From Bryobacterales bacterium (GTDB taxonomy: Bacteria > Acidobacteriota > Terriglobia > Bryobacterales > Bryobacteraceae): a stretch of DNA of 14,281 bases. The number at the start of each line of letters is the position of its first letter. The stretch's first letter is position 1. The position numbers and the translations under genes are program-made. The notes under the pieces were generated by a model. The model had not been told where the DNA came from. It did not search any database and was given only the letters and a program-made list of their open reading frames with translations. Shown here in pieces: positions 7,783 through 14,281 of the stretch. The stretch is taken from the NCBI GenBank assembly GCA_025353235.1, contig JANXQZ010001096.1, positions 1-14,281 of the forward strand, in the 5' to 3' direction.

Positions 7783-9021
7783 GTGGCACTGGCCTTCGTG
7801 ATCTCCGTACAAAACGTTTCCAAGCGCTACTCGTTGTTCCGCCATCCGGTAGACAGACTCCTTGAAATGTCGCCTTTCGGGCGGGCTGACGTGTCTGAGT
7901 TCTGGGCGCTAAGGGACATCAATTTCGAAGTGCGCCGCGGCGAAGTGGTGGCGCTTATAGGACCGAACGGTTCGGGCAAGAGTACGCTGCTGCAGGTGAT
8001 CAGCGGAATTCTTCAGCCCACCATGGGCCGCGTTCTTTGCACCGGCCGAATCGCCGCGCTGCTGGAATTGGGAGCAGGGTTCAATCCTGAGTTCACAGGT
8101 CGTGAAAACGTCTACCTAAACGGTGAAATTTTAGGGCTCTCGCGCAAAGAAATCGATGCGGCCTTTCCACACATCGAAGCGTTTGCCGAAATTGGAGCCT
8201 TCATCGATCGGCCCGTAAAAGAATACTCGAGCGGCATGTACGTGCGGCTTGCCTTCGCCACTGCAATCCACGTCGAGCCGGAGGTGCTGATCGTCGATGA
8301 GGCCCTCTCGGTGGGCGATGCGATATTCGCCGCACGCTGCATTCAGAAGTTTGAGGAACTGCGCCGTCGACAGGTAACGGTTCTGCTCGTCTCGCATGAT
8401 TTGGGCCTGGTGAAACGACTTTCCGACAGAGCCATTTTCATGCTCAATGGCAAGGTAGTTCTGGACGGCACGCCCAAAGACGCAGTGAATCGCTACGTGG
8501 GCTTCGTGCTCGAAAGGGAGAACAATGCCCCGGATCGTCCAAGCGACGAAGCTCTAGCGGCTACCACAAGCTTCAGGCATGGGGACGGAACAAGCCGAAT
8601 CCTCGAGGTCCAGATGCTGAACGCAAACCACGTCTCCACGAAAGCTTTCCAACGCGGAGAATCCATGACCATACGCGTGCGAGCCCGCTTCTCGCAGGCC
8701 GCCGCCAGTCCGGTTGTCGGTATACTGATTCGAAGCCGAATCGGAATGGACGTTTTTGGAACCAATACGCGGATCGAGGGCGTCGATCTCGGGTCCTACG
8801 CAACGGGCGATATTCTAGACGTGCAATTCCAACTGGACTGTTTGCTCAGTCGTCAGGAGTATACCGTGACGGTGGCAACGCAGCATGCGGATGGCCTCAG
8901 CCAGGACTGGCTAGACGATGTGTTAGATTTTAGCGTGGTCGACACGAGAGACGTTGCCGGAGTTCTCAACCTGAATACGCACATTCAATTTACGCGCCAC
9001 CACGAAGGCTCAAATTCATGA
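7783..9021 (+). CDS. Wzt-type ABC transporter ATP-binding protein (polysaccharide/O-antigen export)
   Basis: 412 residues from GTG 7783. A GTG at 7798 (giving 'VISVQNVSKRY', the usual beginning for this family) is an equally good start, and neither has a clear ribosome binding site. The ATPase domain covers residues about 7-240: Walker A GPNGSGKST at 60-68, Q-loop region around 'LLELGAGFNPEFTGREN', signature variant YSSGM at 149-152, Walker B VLIVDEAL at 168-175, D-loop SVGDA, and the switch His in 'LLVSHD' at 205. The 'ELGAGFNPEFTGRENVYLNG' stretch and the YSSGM signature are typical of the KpsT/TagH/Wzt subfamily, which drives export of lipid-linked polysaccharides with a Wzm-type permease. 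Residues about 260-405 form a C-terminal beta domain like Wzt-C, which in O9a/O12 systems recognises the modified end of the glycan. Length fits Wzt (about 400-430). No permease gene is in the window. It ends in ATGA overlapping the symporter start. Confidence 0.85.
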   Translation: MALAFVISVQNVSKRYSLFRHPVDRLLEMSPFGRADVSEFWALRDINFEVRRGEVVALIGPNGSGKSTLLQVISGILQPTMGRVLCTGRIAALLELGAGFNPEFTGRENVYLNGEILGLSRKEIDAAFPHIEAFAEIGAFIDRPVKEYSSGMYVRLAFATAIHVEPEVLIVDEALSVGDAIFAARCIQKFEELRRRQVTVLLVSHDLGLVKRLSDRAIFMLNGKVVLDGTPKDAVNRYVGFVLERENNAPDRPSDEALAATTSFRHGDGTSRILEVQMLNANHVSTKAFQRGESMTIRVRARFSQAAASPVVGILIRSRIGMDVFGTNTRIEGVDLGSYATGDILDVQFQLDCLLSRQEYTVTVATQHADGLSQDWLDDVLDFSVVDTRDVAGVLNLNTHIQFTRHHEGSNS

Positions 9022-10406
9022 TCTACGCGATAGTTCTATCTATCGTAGTTGCAACGCTCTGTATCGTAACCATCATCAAGACTATCTCGGTCAAGAACCA
9101 GACTGATTTCATGGTGGCAGGGCGGAAGCTACCATGGCCGGTGCTCGTGTTCACACTGCTGTCTTCCTGGATAGGCGCTGGCAGCCTATTCGCAGGAGGA
9201 GAGAACGCCTACCGAAACGGGTTTGCGGCGTTGTGGCAACCTGCTGGCGGATGGCTGGGCCTGCTGGTGATCGCACTCATCGCGGGCCGCGCCAGACGAT
9301 TCGCTCAATTCACCGTGCCGGACCTGCTTGAAACCCGCTATAACTCTGCGGCGCGCGTCATGGGTACCATAGCCATCGTAATTTCCTATACCATCATCAC
9401 CAGCTACCAATTTATTGGCGGCGGCGACGTTTTGCACCTCATCTTTCCCGATCTGGCCGCAGTCAACGGGCGCTACATTATTGCGGCTTTCGTGATCGTA
9501 TTTACAGCCGCCGCCGGCATGGCCTCCATCGCATATCTGGACCTAATCATCGGATCGCTAGTTACCATCATCGTGATCGTATCCGTTCCGCTGCTCTTAT
9601 CGAACGCTGGAGGCTGGGTGGAAGTGCGGCGTGCGCTGCCTCCGAGTCACTTCCAAGTTCTCGGAGATATCTCTATCTGGACAGCGCTCGGCTATCTCAT
9701 TCCGACGATGCTCCTGCTGATCGGAAATCAGGGGATGTATCAAAAGTTCTTCTCTGCGCGGTCTGAGAAAGACGCACGCTTTGCCGTGTACGGATGGATT
9801 GTTGGCACAGTACTGCTGGAAACGCTGCTGGTGACCATGGCCGTAATTGGAAGCTCGAAGTTCCACACCGACAAGCCCAGAGAAATAATCCCATTGAGCG
9901 CATTTCGGGGTCTTCCTCAGCTGGTAGGCGCCATCTTGCTCGGCGGTATTTTCGCGAAGGTGATTTCCACCGCAAACAATTATCTGTTCTCGCCCGCAAC
10001 CAATCTCATCCACGATGTATATGAACGCTTCATCGACAGAAACGCATCCCAGCGCCGCAAGCTGATCGTCTCGCGTCTCATCGTAGTTGTTCTGGGCCTA
10101 TTCGCTTTGCTACAAGCCACCCAGTTTGAGTCCGTGCTGAAAGCGGCACTCTACGCCTACACCATCTATGGCGCTGCGGTGACCCCGTCCGTGATGGCCG
10201 TCTTCTTTTGGAAGCGGACCACCACCGCCGGGGCGATCTGCTCCATTGCGCTCGGCACCCTCGTCACGATTTTCTGGAATCTTGGGACCCACGATCTCGA
10301 CGCAGTCTATCCGGCTCTGGCAGCGTCGGTGATCAGTTTAGTCCTCGTCAGTTTCTTCACGCCTCCGCCGCACCCGAGCAAATGGCAGCCGTTCTTCGAG
10401 AATTGA
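9018..10406 (+). CDS. Sodium:solute symporter family (SSF) transporter
   Basis: 462 residues, inner-membrane protein with about 12-13 hydrophobic segments. ATG 9018 overlaps the ATPase stop (ATGA), and GAAGG at 9004-9008 serves as ribosome binding site. Family features are 'NQTDFMVAGRKLPW' after the first helix (residues 27-40), 'WIGAGSLFAGGENAY' in the second segment, 'GNQGMYQKFFSARSEKDA' (236-253, the usual yQr..aArs..dA), and the strong SSF signature 'AKVISTANNYLFSPATNLIHDVYERF' at about 313-338, shown here in short form A-K-V-I-S-T-A-N-N. The family couples Na+ (sometimes H+) influx to uptake of sugars, amino acids, organic acids or similar solutes. The substrate cannot be read from sequence. 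Co-expression with a phosphofructokinase makes a carbohydrate or sugar acid an attractive guess but no more. A C-terminal proline-rich tail (449-453) is cytoplasmic or periplasmic depending on helix count. Confidence 0.88.
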   Translation: MIYAIVLSIVVATLCIVTIIKTISVKNQTDFMVAGRKLPWPVLVFTLLSSWIGAGSLFAGGENAYRNGFAALWQPAGGWLGLLVIALIAGRARRFAQFTVPDLLETRYNSAARVMGTIAIVISYTIITSYQFIGGGDVLHLIFPDLAAVNGRYIIAAFVIVFTAAAGMASIAYLDLIIGSLVTIIVIVSVPLLLSNAGGWVEVRRALPPSHFQVLGDISIWTALGYLIPTMLLLIGNQGMYQKFFSARSEKDARFAVYGWIVGTVLLETLLVTMAVIGSSKFHTDKPREIIPLSAFRGLPQLVGAILLGGIFAKVISTANNYLFSPATNLIHDVYERFIDRNASQRRKLIVSRLIVVVLGLFALLQATQFESVLKAALYAYTIYGAAVTPSVMAVFFWKRTTTAGAICSIALGTLVTIFWNLGTHDLDAVYPALAASVISLVLVSFFTPPPHPSKWQPFFEN

Positions 10407-10419
10407 GCCGACGTAAAAT

Positions 10420-10424
10420 AGGAA
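10420..10424 (+). promoter_or_regulatory. Shine-Dalgarno for the phosphofructokinase gene
   Basis: AGGAA precedes ATG 10428 with 3-4 bases of spacing, inside the 21-base gap after the symporter stop. This short gap has no room for a promoter and supports cotranscription. Confidence 0.55.
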
Positions 10425-10427
10425 CTC

Positions 10428-11612
10428 ATGGCGAAAAAGCGCATTGGCATCCTGACCGGCGGCGGCGATGTTCCCGGTCTCAACTCTGTTATCAAGGAAG
10501 TGACCTATCGCGGCTCCGAATACGACTGTGAAGTGGTTGGCATTCGTCGGGGTTGGGAAGGCTTGACCCATCTCAATCTTGAAGATCCGGCTAGCCGAGC
10601 CCGCTATGTTCTGCCGCTTGACCGCGCCAACACTCGTACGGTCGACCGCACCGGCGGCACGTTTCTCCACACCAGCCGCACCAATCCGGCCAAGATGAAA
10701 GCGATCCCGGAGTTTCTGAAAGGCCAGACGTTCACATCGTCCGAGTCCACCAAAGACGGGGTTACCACTACCGTTTACGATCTCAGTCCGCAAGTTCTGA
10801 AGAACATTGCAGGCCTGCAACTTGATTACATAGTCGCCATTGGGGGTGACGATACGCTAAGCTACGCCGCAAAGCTGCACGAGAAAGGCGTAAGCGTAGT
10901 AGCGGTGCCGAAGACCATGGACAACGACGTTCGAGGCACTGAGTATTGCATTGGTTTTTCGACCGCGATCTCGCGCGCAACGGACGCCATCACCAGGCAG
11001 CGCACCACGGTCGGTTCGCATGAGCGCATGGGGATTTTTCGCGTCTTCGGCCGCGATGCGGGATACACGGCTTTATACACCGCTTACGTAACTTCCATCC
11101 GATGCTGCATACCGGAATACGACGTCGACCTTGACAAACTCATTGACCTTCTGATTGCCGACAAGAAAAACAACCCCAGCAACTATTGCCTGGTCGTACT
11201 CTCGGAAGGAGCTAAGTGGGTTGGCTACGTGCCTCAGGAATATGGCCTGCCTGACGCGTTTGGCCACCGCCATAAACAGAACGTCGGCGAATCGCTGAGC
11301 GAGGAAATTCAGAAGCGGACTAAGGACGAGACCATTGTTAGCGATCTCACTTACGATCTCCGCAGCGGCGCTCCGGACTTCGTTGACAAGCTGGTTGCTT
11401 CCACGTTCGGCACGATGGCCCTCGACTGCGTGCTGGAAGGTAAGAGCGGTCTAATGGCCGCCATCTCTCAAGGGTGCTTTACCATGGTGGCAATTCCCGA
11501 TCCGAAGCTAGGCCCGCGCAAGGTGGATGTTGCAAGCATGTACAACACCGAGCGCTATCGCCCAAGCTACGCCAATAAAATCGGTCTTCCTATCTTTCTT
11601 ACGCGGGCGTGA
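10428..11612 (+). CDS. pfkA: 6-phosphofructokinase, probably pyrophosphate-dependent type
   Basis: 394 residues. It phosphorylates fructose 6-phosphate to fructose 1,6-bisphosphate in the cytoplasm. PFK motifs in order: the N-terminal phosphate loop 'GILTGGGDVPGLNSV' (residues 7-21; Val replaces the common Cys), GGDDT at 139-143, PKTMDND at 161-167 with the catalytic Asp165, an MGR-like 'FGRDAG' around 207-212, 'IPE' at 228-230, 'LSEGAKW' at 258-264, and 'LRSGAPD' at 311-317 in place of QRGGxPs. In family studies, Asp after GGD (142) together with Lys in PKT (162) marks PPi-dependent enzymes, whereas ATP enzymes normally have Gly at one or both positions, so PPi as phosphoryl donor is inferred. 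Such an enzyme would be near-reversible and serve glycolysis and gluconeogenesis. ATG 10428 has a good ribosome binding site. The stop TGA overlaps the methyltransferase ATG. The symbol denotes the family; pfp would fit if PPi use is confirmed. Confidence 0.85.
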   Translation: MAKKRIGILTGGGDVPGLNSVIKEVTYRGSEYDCEVVGIRRGWEGLTHLNLEDPASRARYVLPLDRANTRTVDRTGGTFLHTSRTNPAKMKAIPEFLKGQTFTSSESTKDGVTTTVYDLSPQVLKNIAGLQLDYIVAIGGDDTLSYAAKLHEKGVSVVAVPKTMDNDVRGTEYCIGFSTAISRATDAITRQRTTVGSHERMGIFRVFGRDAGYTALYTAYVTSIRCCIPEYDVDLDKLIDLLIADKKNNPSNYCLVVLSEGAKWVGYVPQEYGLPDAFGHRHKQNVGESLSEEIQKRTKDETIVSDLTYDLRSGAPDFVDKLVASTFGTMALDCVLEGKSGLMAAISQGCFTMVAIPDPKLGPRKVDVASMYNTERYRPSYANKIGLPIFLTRA

Positions 11613-12205
11613 TGCCTACGAAGGAGATTCGGAACCATTTTCAGGAAGCCGCTGCGGACGAAGAACATTTCCCGTCCACAATCGACCGGCGCATTTATCA
11701 CGTCCAATTGATCGTCGATTACTTCGGCGATCTGGCTGGCAAGCGAGTGCTGGATGTCGGCTGCGGCAAGGGACGGTTCGCTCGCATCTTAAGCGATGAA
11801 AATCCGCGTGCAGCCATAGTGGCGTTTGATCTTGCTGAAGCGATGCTCCGGTTCGTGCCCGAAGGGATCGCAACGTGCTCCGGGTCTATGACCGCACTGC
11901 CCTTTGCCTCGGCAAATTTCGATTGCGCCTACGCGACAGAGTCGCTAGAGCACGCGGTGGACATTGAAACGGCAGTCTCCGAGATCTGCCGCGTGGTCAA
12001 GCCTGGCGGGCGCATCGTGATCATCGATAAAAACGCCGAGCAATGGGGAAGGCTGGAGACACCGACTTGGGAGAAATGGTTTCATCGCAAGGAATTGGAG
12101 AAACTCCTGGGCCGCCATTGCCGAGAGGTGTCCAGCAAGCCCATATCGTATTGGGAGGATGTCGCGCCGGATGGCCTGTTTCTAGCATGGCTAGCTGTTC
12201 GCTGA
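11612..12205 (+). CDS. Class I SAM-dependent methyltransferase (Methyltransf_11 type)
   Basis: 197 residues. I prefer ATG 11612 over the GTG at 11609 because ATG directly overlaps the kinase stop (TGATG); there is no separate ribosome binding site, so coupling is likely. The Rossmann-like core starts at about residue 43: SAM motif I 'VLDVGCGKG' at 47-55, an acidic residue at the end of the second strand ('VAFDLAEAML', Asp73), 'GSMTALPFASANFDCAY' as motifs II/III, 'SLEHAVDIETAVSEICRVVKPGG' as the post-motif region, and 'RIVIIDK' as the next strand. The C-terminal 55 residues are rich in Trp, Lys and His and may shape the acceptor pocket. The acceptor is unknown: small molecules, quinones, lipids and glycans are all methylated by this superfamily. 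Its place downstream of a Wzt-like ATPase allows a glycan-end methylation role, which is a hypothesis. The last codons form part of the terminator-like hairpin. Confidence 0.8.
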   Translation: MPTKEIRNHFQEAAADEEHFPSTIDRRIYHVQLIVDYFGDLAGKRVLDVGCGKGRFARILSDENPRAAIVAFDLAEAMLRFVPEGIATCSGSMTALPFASANFDCAYATESLEHAVDIETAVSEICRVVKPGGRIVIIDKNAEQWGRLETPTWEKWFHRKELEKLLGRHCREVSSKPISYWEDVAPDGLFLAWLAVR

Positions 12206-12246
12206 AACAGGGTGCCTGAATGAATCCAGGCACCCTGTTCAGCGAA
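12198..12246. terminator. Long hairpin between convergent genes (likely bidirectional terminator)
   Basis: Left arm 12198-12218 and right arm 12227-12246 pair over 20 bp with one bulged A at 12205 and an 8-base loop (AATGAATC). The inner 13 bp (AACAGGGTGCCTG) are perfect. The hairpin overlaps the stop codon of the methyltransferase and begins 9 bases past the minus-strand frame ending at 12255. Neither side has a clear downstream U-tract (plus side: AAAATTCC), so it is not a textbook intrinsic terminator. It may still block read-through between the converging transcripts or stabilise the operon's 3' end. Confidence 0.6.
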
Positions 12247-12254
12247 AAATTCCG

Positions 12255-12674
12255 CTACTCTGATTTAGAAGCGCCGAGGCCGCCCAGACGGCAGGATCGG
12301 CAAACGCCGAATCCGCTGCCCGTAATCTGGATGAAACCGCAAAGCGTTGTGATGCGCGTCAGTTCCGCCGCACTCAGTTGAGCTGAAGTGAAGCGGGTTT
12401 CCGTTAGGGCATAGGTGCCCGCCGGAATCGGACCGGTCACGGGCAGTGCGTGGATCGTAGTGCCGAAAGCAACTAGGCCGTCAGCAAGAGGATTGGCGAC
12501 CGTTCCAGCGGTGGATGCATTGCAGCTGGACCCAACCGGGCCCGCACTCGTCGAAAGCAACTTCACTACCAGGGAAGTGGGTCTGCCTGGCGTCAGCATG
12601 TTATTCACCAAGTCGTTGTTTGCAGAAAGCGAGTTGAGTCCGTCCGGGGTAACCAGGCATGTGAAAATTTCAGT
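12255..12674 (-). pseudogene. Truncated second copy of the secreted-protein C-terminal domain
   Basis: On the minus strand an open frame runs from after an in-frame TAG (12702-12704) to the stop at 12255. From the Cys codon at 12659 it matches the C-terminal domain of the upstream minus-strand gene, with about two thirds of residues identical by eye: 'CLVTPDGLNS', 'ANNDL', 'TPGRPTSLVVKL', 'CNASTAG', 'AELTRITTLC', and the ending 'GSGFGVCRSCRLGGLG'. The copy has no signal peptide, no repeats and no credible start. The first candidates are TTG 12611 or GTG 12608, both inside the conserved domain. It lies in a different frame and only about 40 bases behind the stop of the intact gene. I read it as the 3' remnant of a duplicated gene. 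Because the frame is intact and codon use looks normal, expression as a small protein or a frameshift extension of the upstream gene cannot be excluded. Confidence 0.65.
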
Positions 12675-13098
12675 GAGTTCTACACGTGACCTTCGGCTAT
12701 TCTATAGATCCGCCTTGGCCCCCCAGACGACATGACCGGCAAATGCCGAAGCCGCTGCCAGAGATCTGGATAAAGCTGCAAAGGGTTGTCATGCGGGTCA
12801 ATTCTGCAGTGCTCAGTTGAGCCGAAACGAAGCGGGTTTCGGTAATTCCAAGGGTACCGGGAGGGCTGCCGGCGGTTGTCGAGATCGGATGGACCGTGGT
12901 GCCCCACGCCGATAGGCCGTTCGCCAGAGGGTTCCCGGGAGTGCCTGCCGTAGATGCGGTGCAACTCGGAGCGACCGCCGACGCGCTGGTGGCAATTAGC
13001 TTGACTACCAGGGAGGTCGGCCTGCCCGGCGTAAAAGTATTGCTCGCCAAGTCATTGTTTGCCGAAATCGAATTGAGGCCGTCCGGTGTCACCAAACA
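12255..13098 (-). repeat. Tandem duplication of the C-terminal coding region
   Basis: Bases 13098-12697 (end of the intact gene) and 12659-12255 (remnant) are collinear, about 402 and 405 bases, and encode homologous protein through to the stop. Conserved DNA blocks include GAAGCGGGTTTC (plus strand) in both copies and CTCAGTTGAGC just before it. Divergence is considerable at both protein and DNA level, so the duplication is old or involved paralogues rather than a recent copying event. Confidence 0.75.
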
Positions 13099-14281
13099 TG
13101 AGCAACATGAGACCAATTGCTCATCAGGCGAAAAGGCAAACACATTCACACACAGGTTTCCGTTTTCGACCGCAGTGGAACTTTGGCCGGTGTTGGTGAA
13201 ATTTATGACTGAGTCTCCTAACGGGAGATTCGCCGTGTAGCGGATCTGAAAGGGGTCGCCCATGAACAGGATCGCCGAAGCGGCGAGGCCGTTTCCAGCG
13301 TTGGCGGAAAGAACGGCTTGCGTCGTATTGGTCACTGGCCCAATCACTGTGCCTGTGACGTTCACCGTTACAGTGCAACTTGCACCCGCAGCCAAAGACA
13401 CACTGTTAAATATGGTGATCAATGAGCCTAGCGCAGTGATCGGCCCATTGCAGGTGCTAACCGCCCCTGTAGGCATTGCTACCGACAAGCCTGGAGGAAG
13501 CACATCGACCACGCCGACGCCCGTTAGCCCAACGGTGGCATTTGGGTTGGTAAACGTGAAGGTCAAGGGGGTGATTCCGTTCAAACCGATGGCAGCGGCT
13601 CCGAAAGCTTTCGTAAGCAGCGGAGGCAAAAGCGCATTCACTTGAACCCCGGCAGCGGCAGTGTTCCCGGTTCCCGCCACGATGTCCGATACTGTCACCC
13701 TGTTCGTCAGCGCGCCTGCAGCAGTTCCTTGGAACAGGACGCTAAAGGTACAAGAGCCTCCGGGGCCGAGCGTCGTGGCTCCAAGAGCCACGCTGCTGCC
13801 ACCCGCTGTCGCTGCAACGCCCCCGAGAGTCGACCCCGCGACAGTGCAGGACGCGCTCTGCGGGCCGGTAGCCGTCAGGACAAGCGACGCCGGGAAGGTA
13901 TCGGTAAAGGTGACGCCCGTCAGCGGTATAGTCGGATTCGGGTTCGTGACGGTAAAGGTTAACAAGGAGGTTGCACCAGCCGTGATGGTTGCGGGATTGA
14001 ACACTTTAGCAATGCTTGGGGCGCTGCGCACCGTTAACGTTGCCGTTGACGGGATCCCGGCCAGGCCGACCGCGTCTGCCACCATAGCGGTATTTTCCAG
14101 TACGCCAGCAGTGTTCGCCTGTAGTGAGAAATGCAAGAAGCAAGAGCCGTTCGCGGCTAATTGGCTTGGTCCCACCGAAATCAAACCAGTGTTGACCGCC
14201 GCGATCACTGGCCCGATCACTGATCCCGGACTGCAGCCCCCATCCGTGGGTCCAGCCAGGGAAAGGGTCAGACCCGCCGGA
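12697..14281 (-). CDS. Secreted beta-sandwich repeat protein with Cys-rich C-terminal domain (5' end outside window)
   Basis: The frame is open to the right edge, so the start and any signal peptide lie outside; the GTG at 14220 is internal because 20 further sense codons precede it. About 527 residues are visible. They contain at least two complete and one partial repeat of about 125 residues of the DUF11/DUF7933-like kind ('SIAKVFNPATITAGATSLLTFTVTNPN...', 'LLTKAFGAAAIGLNGITPLTFTFTNPN...'), each with 'LTGV.F.D..P', a single Cys and an 'L..G.SCT..V' strand. The last about 190 residues (13263 down to 12700) form a different domain, with a double Cys ('SCCSC'), 'LVTPDGLNS', 'TPGRPTSLVVKL', 'TETRF..AQLS.AEL' and the ending 'FGICRSCRLGG'. 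Such Ala/Gly/Thr-rich repeat proteins are usually exported and act at the surface or in adhesion. No LPXTG or hydrophobic anchor is seen at the C-terminus. Function is unknown. The gene converges on the operon ending at 12205. Confidence 0.75.
   Translation of the reverse strand, partial: PAGLTLSLAGPTDGGCSPGSVIGPVIAAVNTGLISVGPSQLAANGSCFLHFSLQANTAGVLENTAMVADAVGLAGIPSTATLTVRSAPSIAKVFNPATITAGATSLLTFTVTNPNPTIPLTGVTFTDTFPASLVLTATGPQSASCTVAGSTLGGVAATAGGSSVALGATTLGPGGSCTFSVLFQGTAAGALTNRVTVSDIVAGTGNTAAAGVQVNALLPPLLTKAFGAAAIGLNGITPLTFTFTNPNATVGLTGVGVVDVLPPGLSVAMPTGAVSTCNGPITALGSLITIFNSVSLAAGASCTVTVNVTGTVIGPVTNTTQAVLSANAGNGLAASAILFMGDPFQIRYTANLPLGDSVINFTNTGQSSTAVENGNLCVNVFAFSPDEQLVSCCSCLVTPDGLNSISANNDLASNTFTPGRPTSLVVKLIATSASAVAPSCTASTAGTPGNPLANGLSAWGTTVHPISTTAGSPPGTLGITETRFVSAQLSTAELTRMTTLCSFIQISGSGFGICRSCRLGGQGGSIE
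13270..14281 (-). repeat. Protein-level tandem beta-sandwich repeats
   Basis: Approximate units on the minus strand: partial unit 14281 to about 14025, second unit 14016 to about 13640, third unit 13632 to about 13270. Each of the two complete units opens with an 'A/TK.F' plus 'L.P/I...G' stretch followed by 'LTFT.TNPN', and closes with a 'TN...V' strand. They are diverged at DNA level, so slippage-prone identical repeats are not present. Confidence 0.6.

Noticed and set aside
12415..13962. Plus-strand frames opposite the secreted repeat protein
   Set aside because: The minus strand shows clear repeat-domain and Cys motifs and an open frame of over 1500 bases. The plus-strand translations have no recognisable features.
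13270..14281. CRISPR array or DNA-level tandem repeat in the right part
   Set aside because: Repetition is at protein level with about 370-base units and substantial divergence. There are no short identical direct repeats with spacers.

Overview
The window looks like part of a bacterial chromosome, most plausibly Acidobacteriota (Bryobacter/Solibacter-like). This is inferred from protein style: acidobacterial-type secreted beta-sandwich repeat proteins ending in a Cys-rich 'CRSC...GG' tail, alongside a chromosomal block of phage-tail-like genes. No rRNA or marker gene is present to prove the taxonomy. Coding density is very high. Everything from the left edge to about 12205 lies on the plus strand with gaps of 27 bp or less or with stop/start overlaps. 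From 12255 to the right edge the genes are on the minus strand.

Region 1 (1-7764) is the distal part of a long-tailed phage or tail-derived module. It holds the end of a small tail protein, a second tail protein that shares its N-terminal module and adds a lectin-like domain, a 1308-residue hub/tip protein that seems to fuse a lambda gpL-like four-cysteine domain to a gpJ-like hub and a beta-rich C-terminus, and a 917-residue protein combining a tail-sheath-like N-terminus, a jelly roll and a TIM-barrel-like glycoside-hydrolase-type region. No capsid, terminase, lysis or integrase gene is visible, but the cluster is cut by the left edge, so prophage, domesticated tail particle and gene-transfer-agent-like element cannot be told apart.

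Region 2 (7783-12205) continues in the same direction without an evident promoter gap. It encodes a polysaccharide-exporter-type ABC ATPase (Wzt-like, with a C-terminal substrate-binding-like domain), a sodium:solute symporter, a 6-phosphofructokinase with active-site residues of the pyrophosphate-dependent type, and a class I SAM methyltransferase. Start/stop overlaps (symporter start inside the ATPase stop; methyltransferase start inside the kinase stop) point to one translationally coupled operon of sugar or energy metabolism and surface modification. Whether it is transcribed from the tail genes is open.

Region 3 (12198-14281) starts with a strong hairpin between the convergent gene sets, followed by two related minus-strand C-termini. 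One is a large secreted repeat protein that enters from the right edge. The other is a truncated, diverged second copy of its C-terminal domain lying directly behind its stop codon. This is a tandem 3'-end duplication, and the distal copy looks like a pseudogene fragment.

No tRNA, rRNA, CRISPR array, insertion sequence, attachment site or origin was seen. No gap longer than 300 bases lacks coding sequence.
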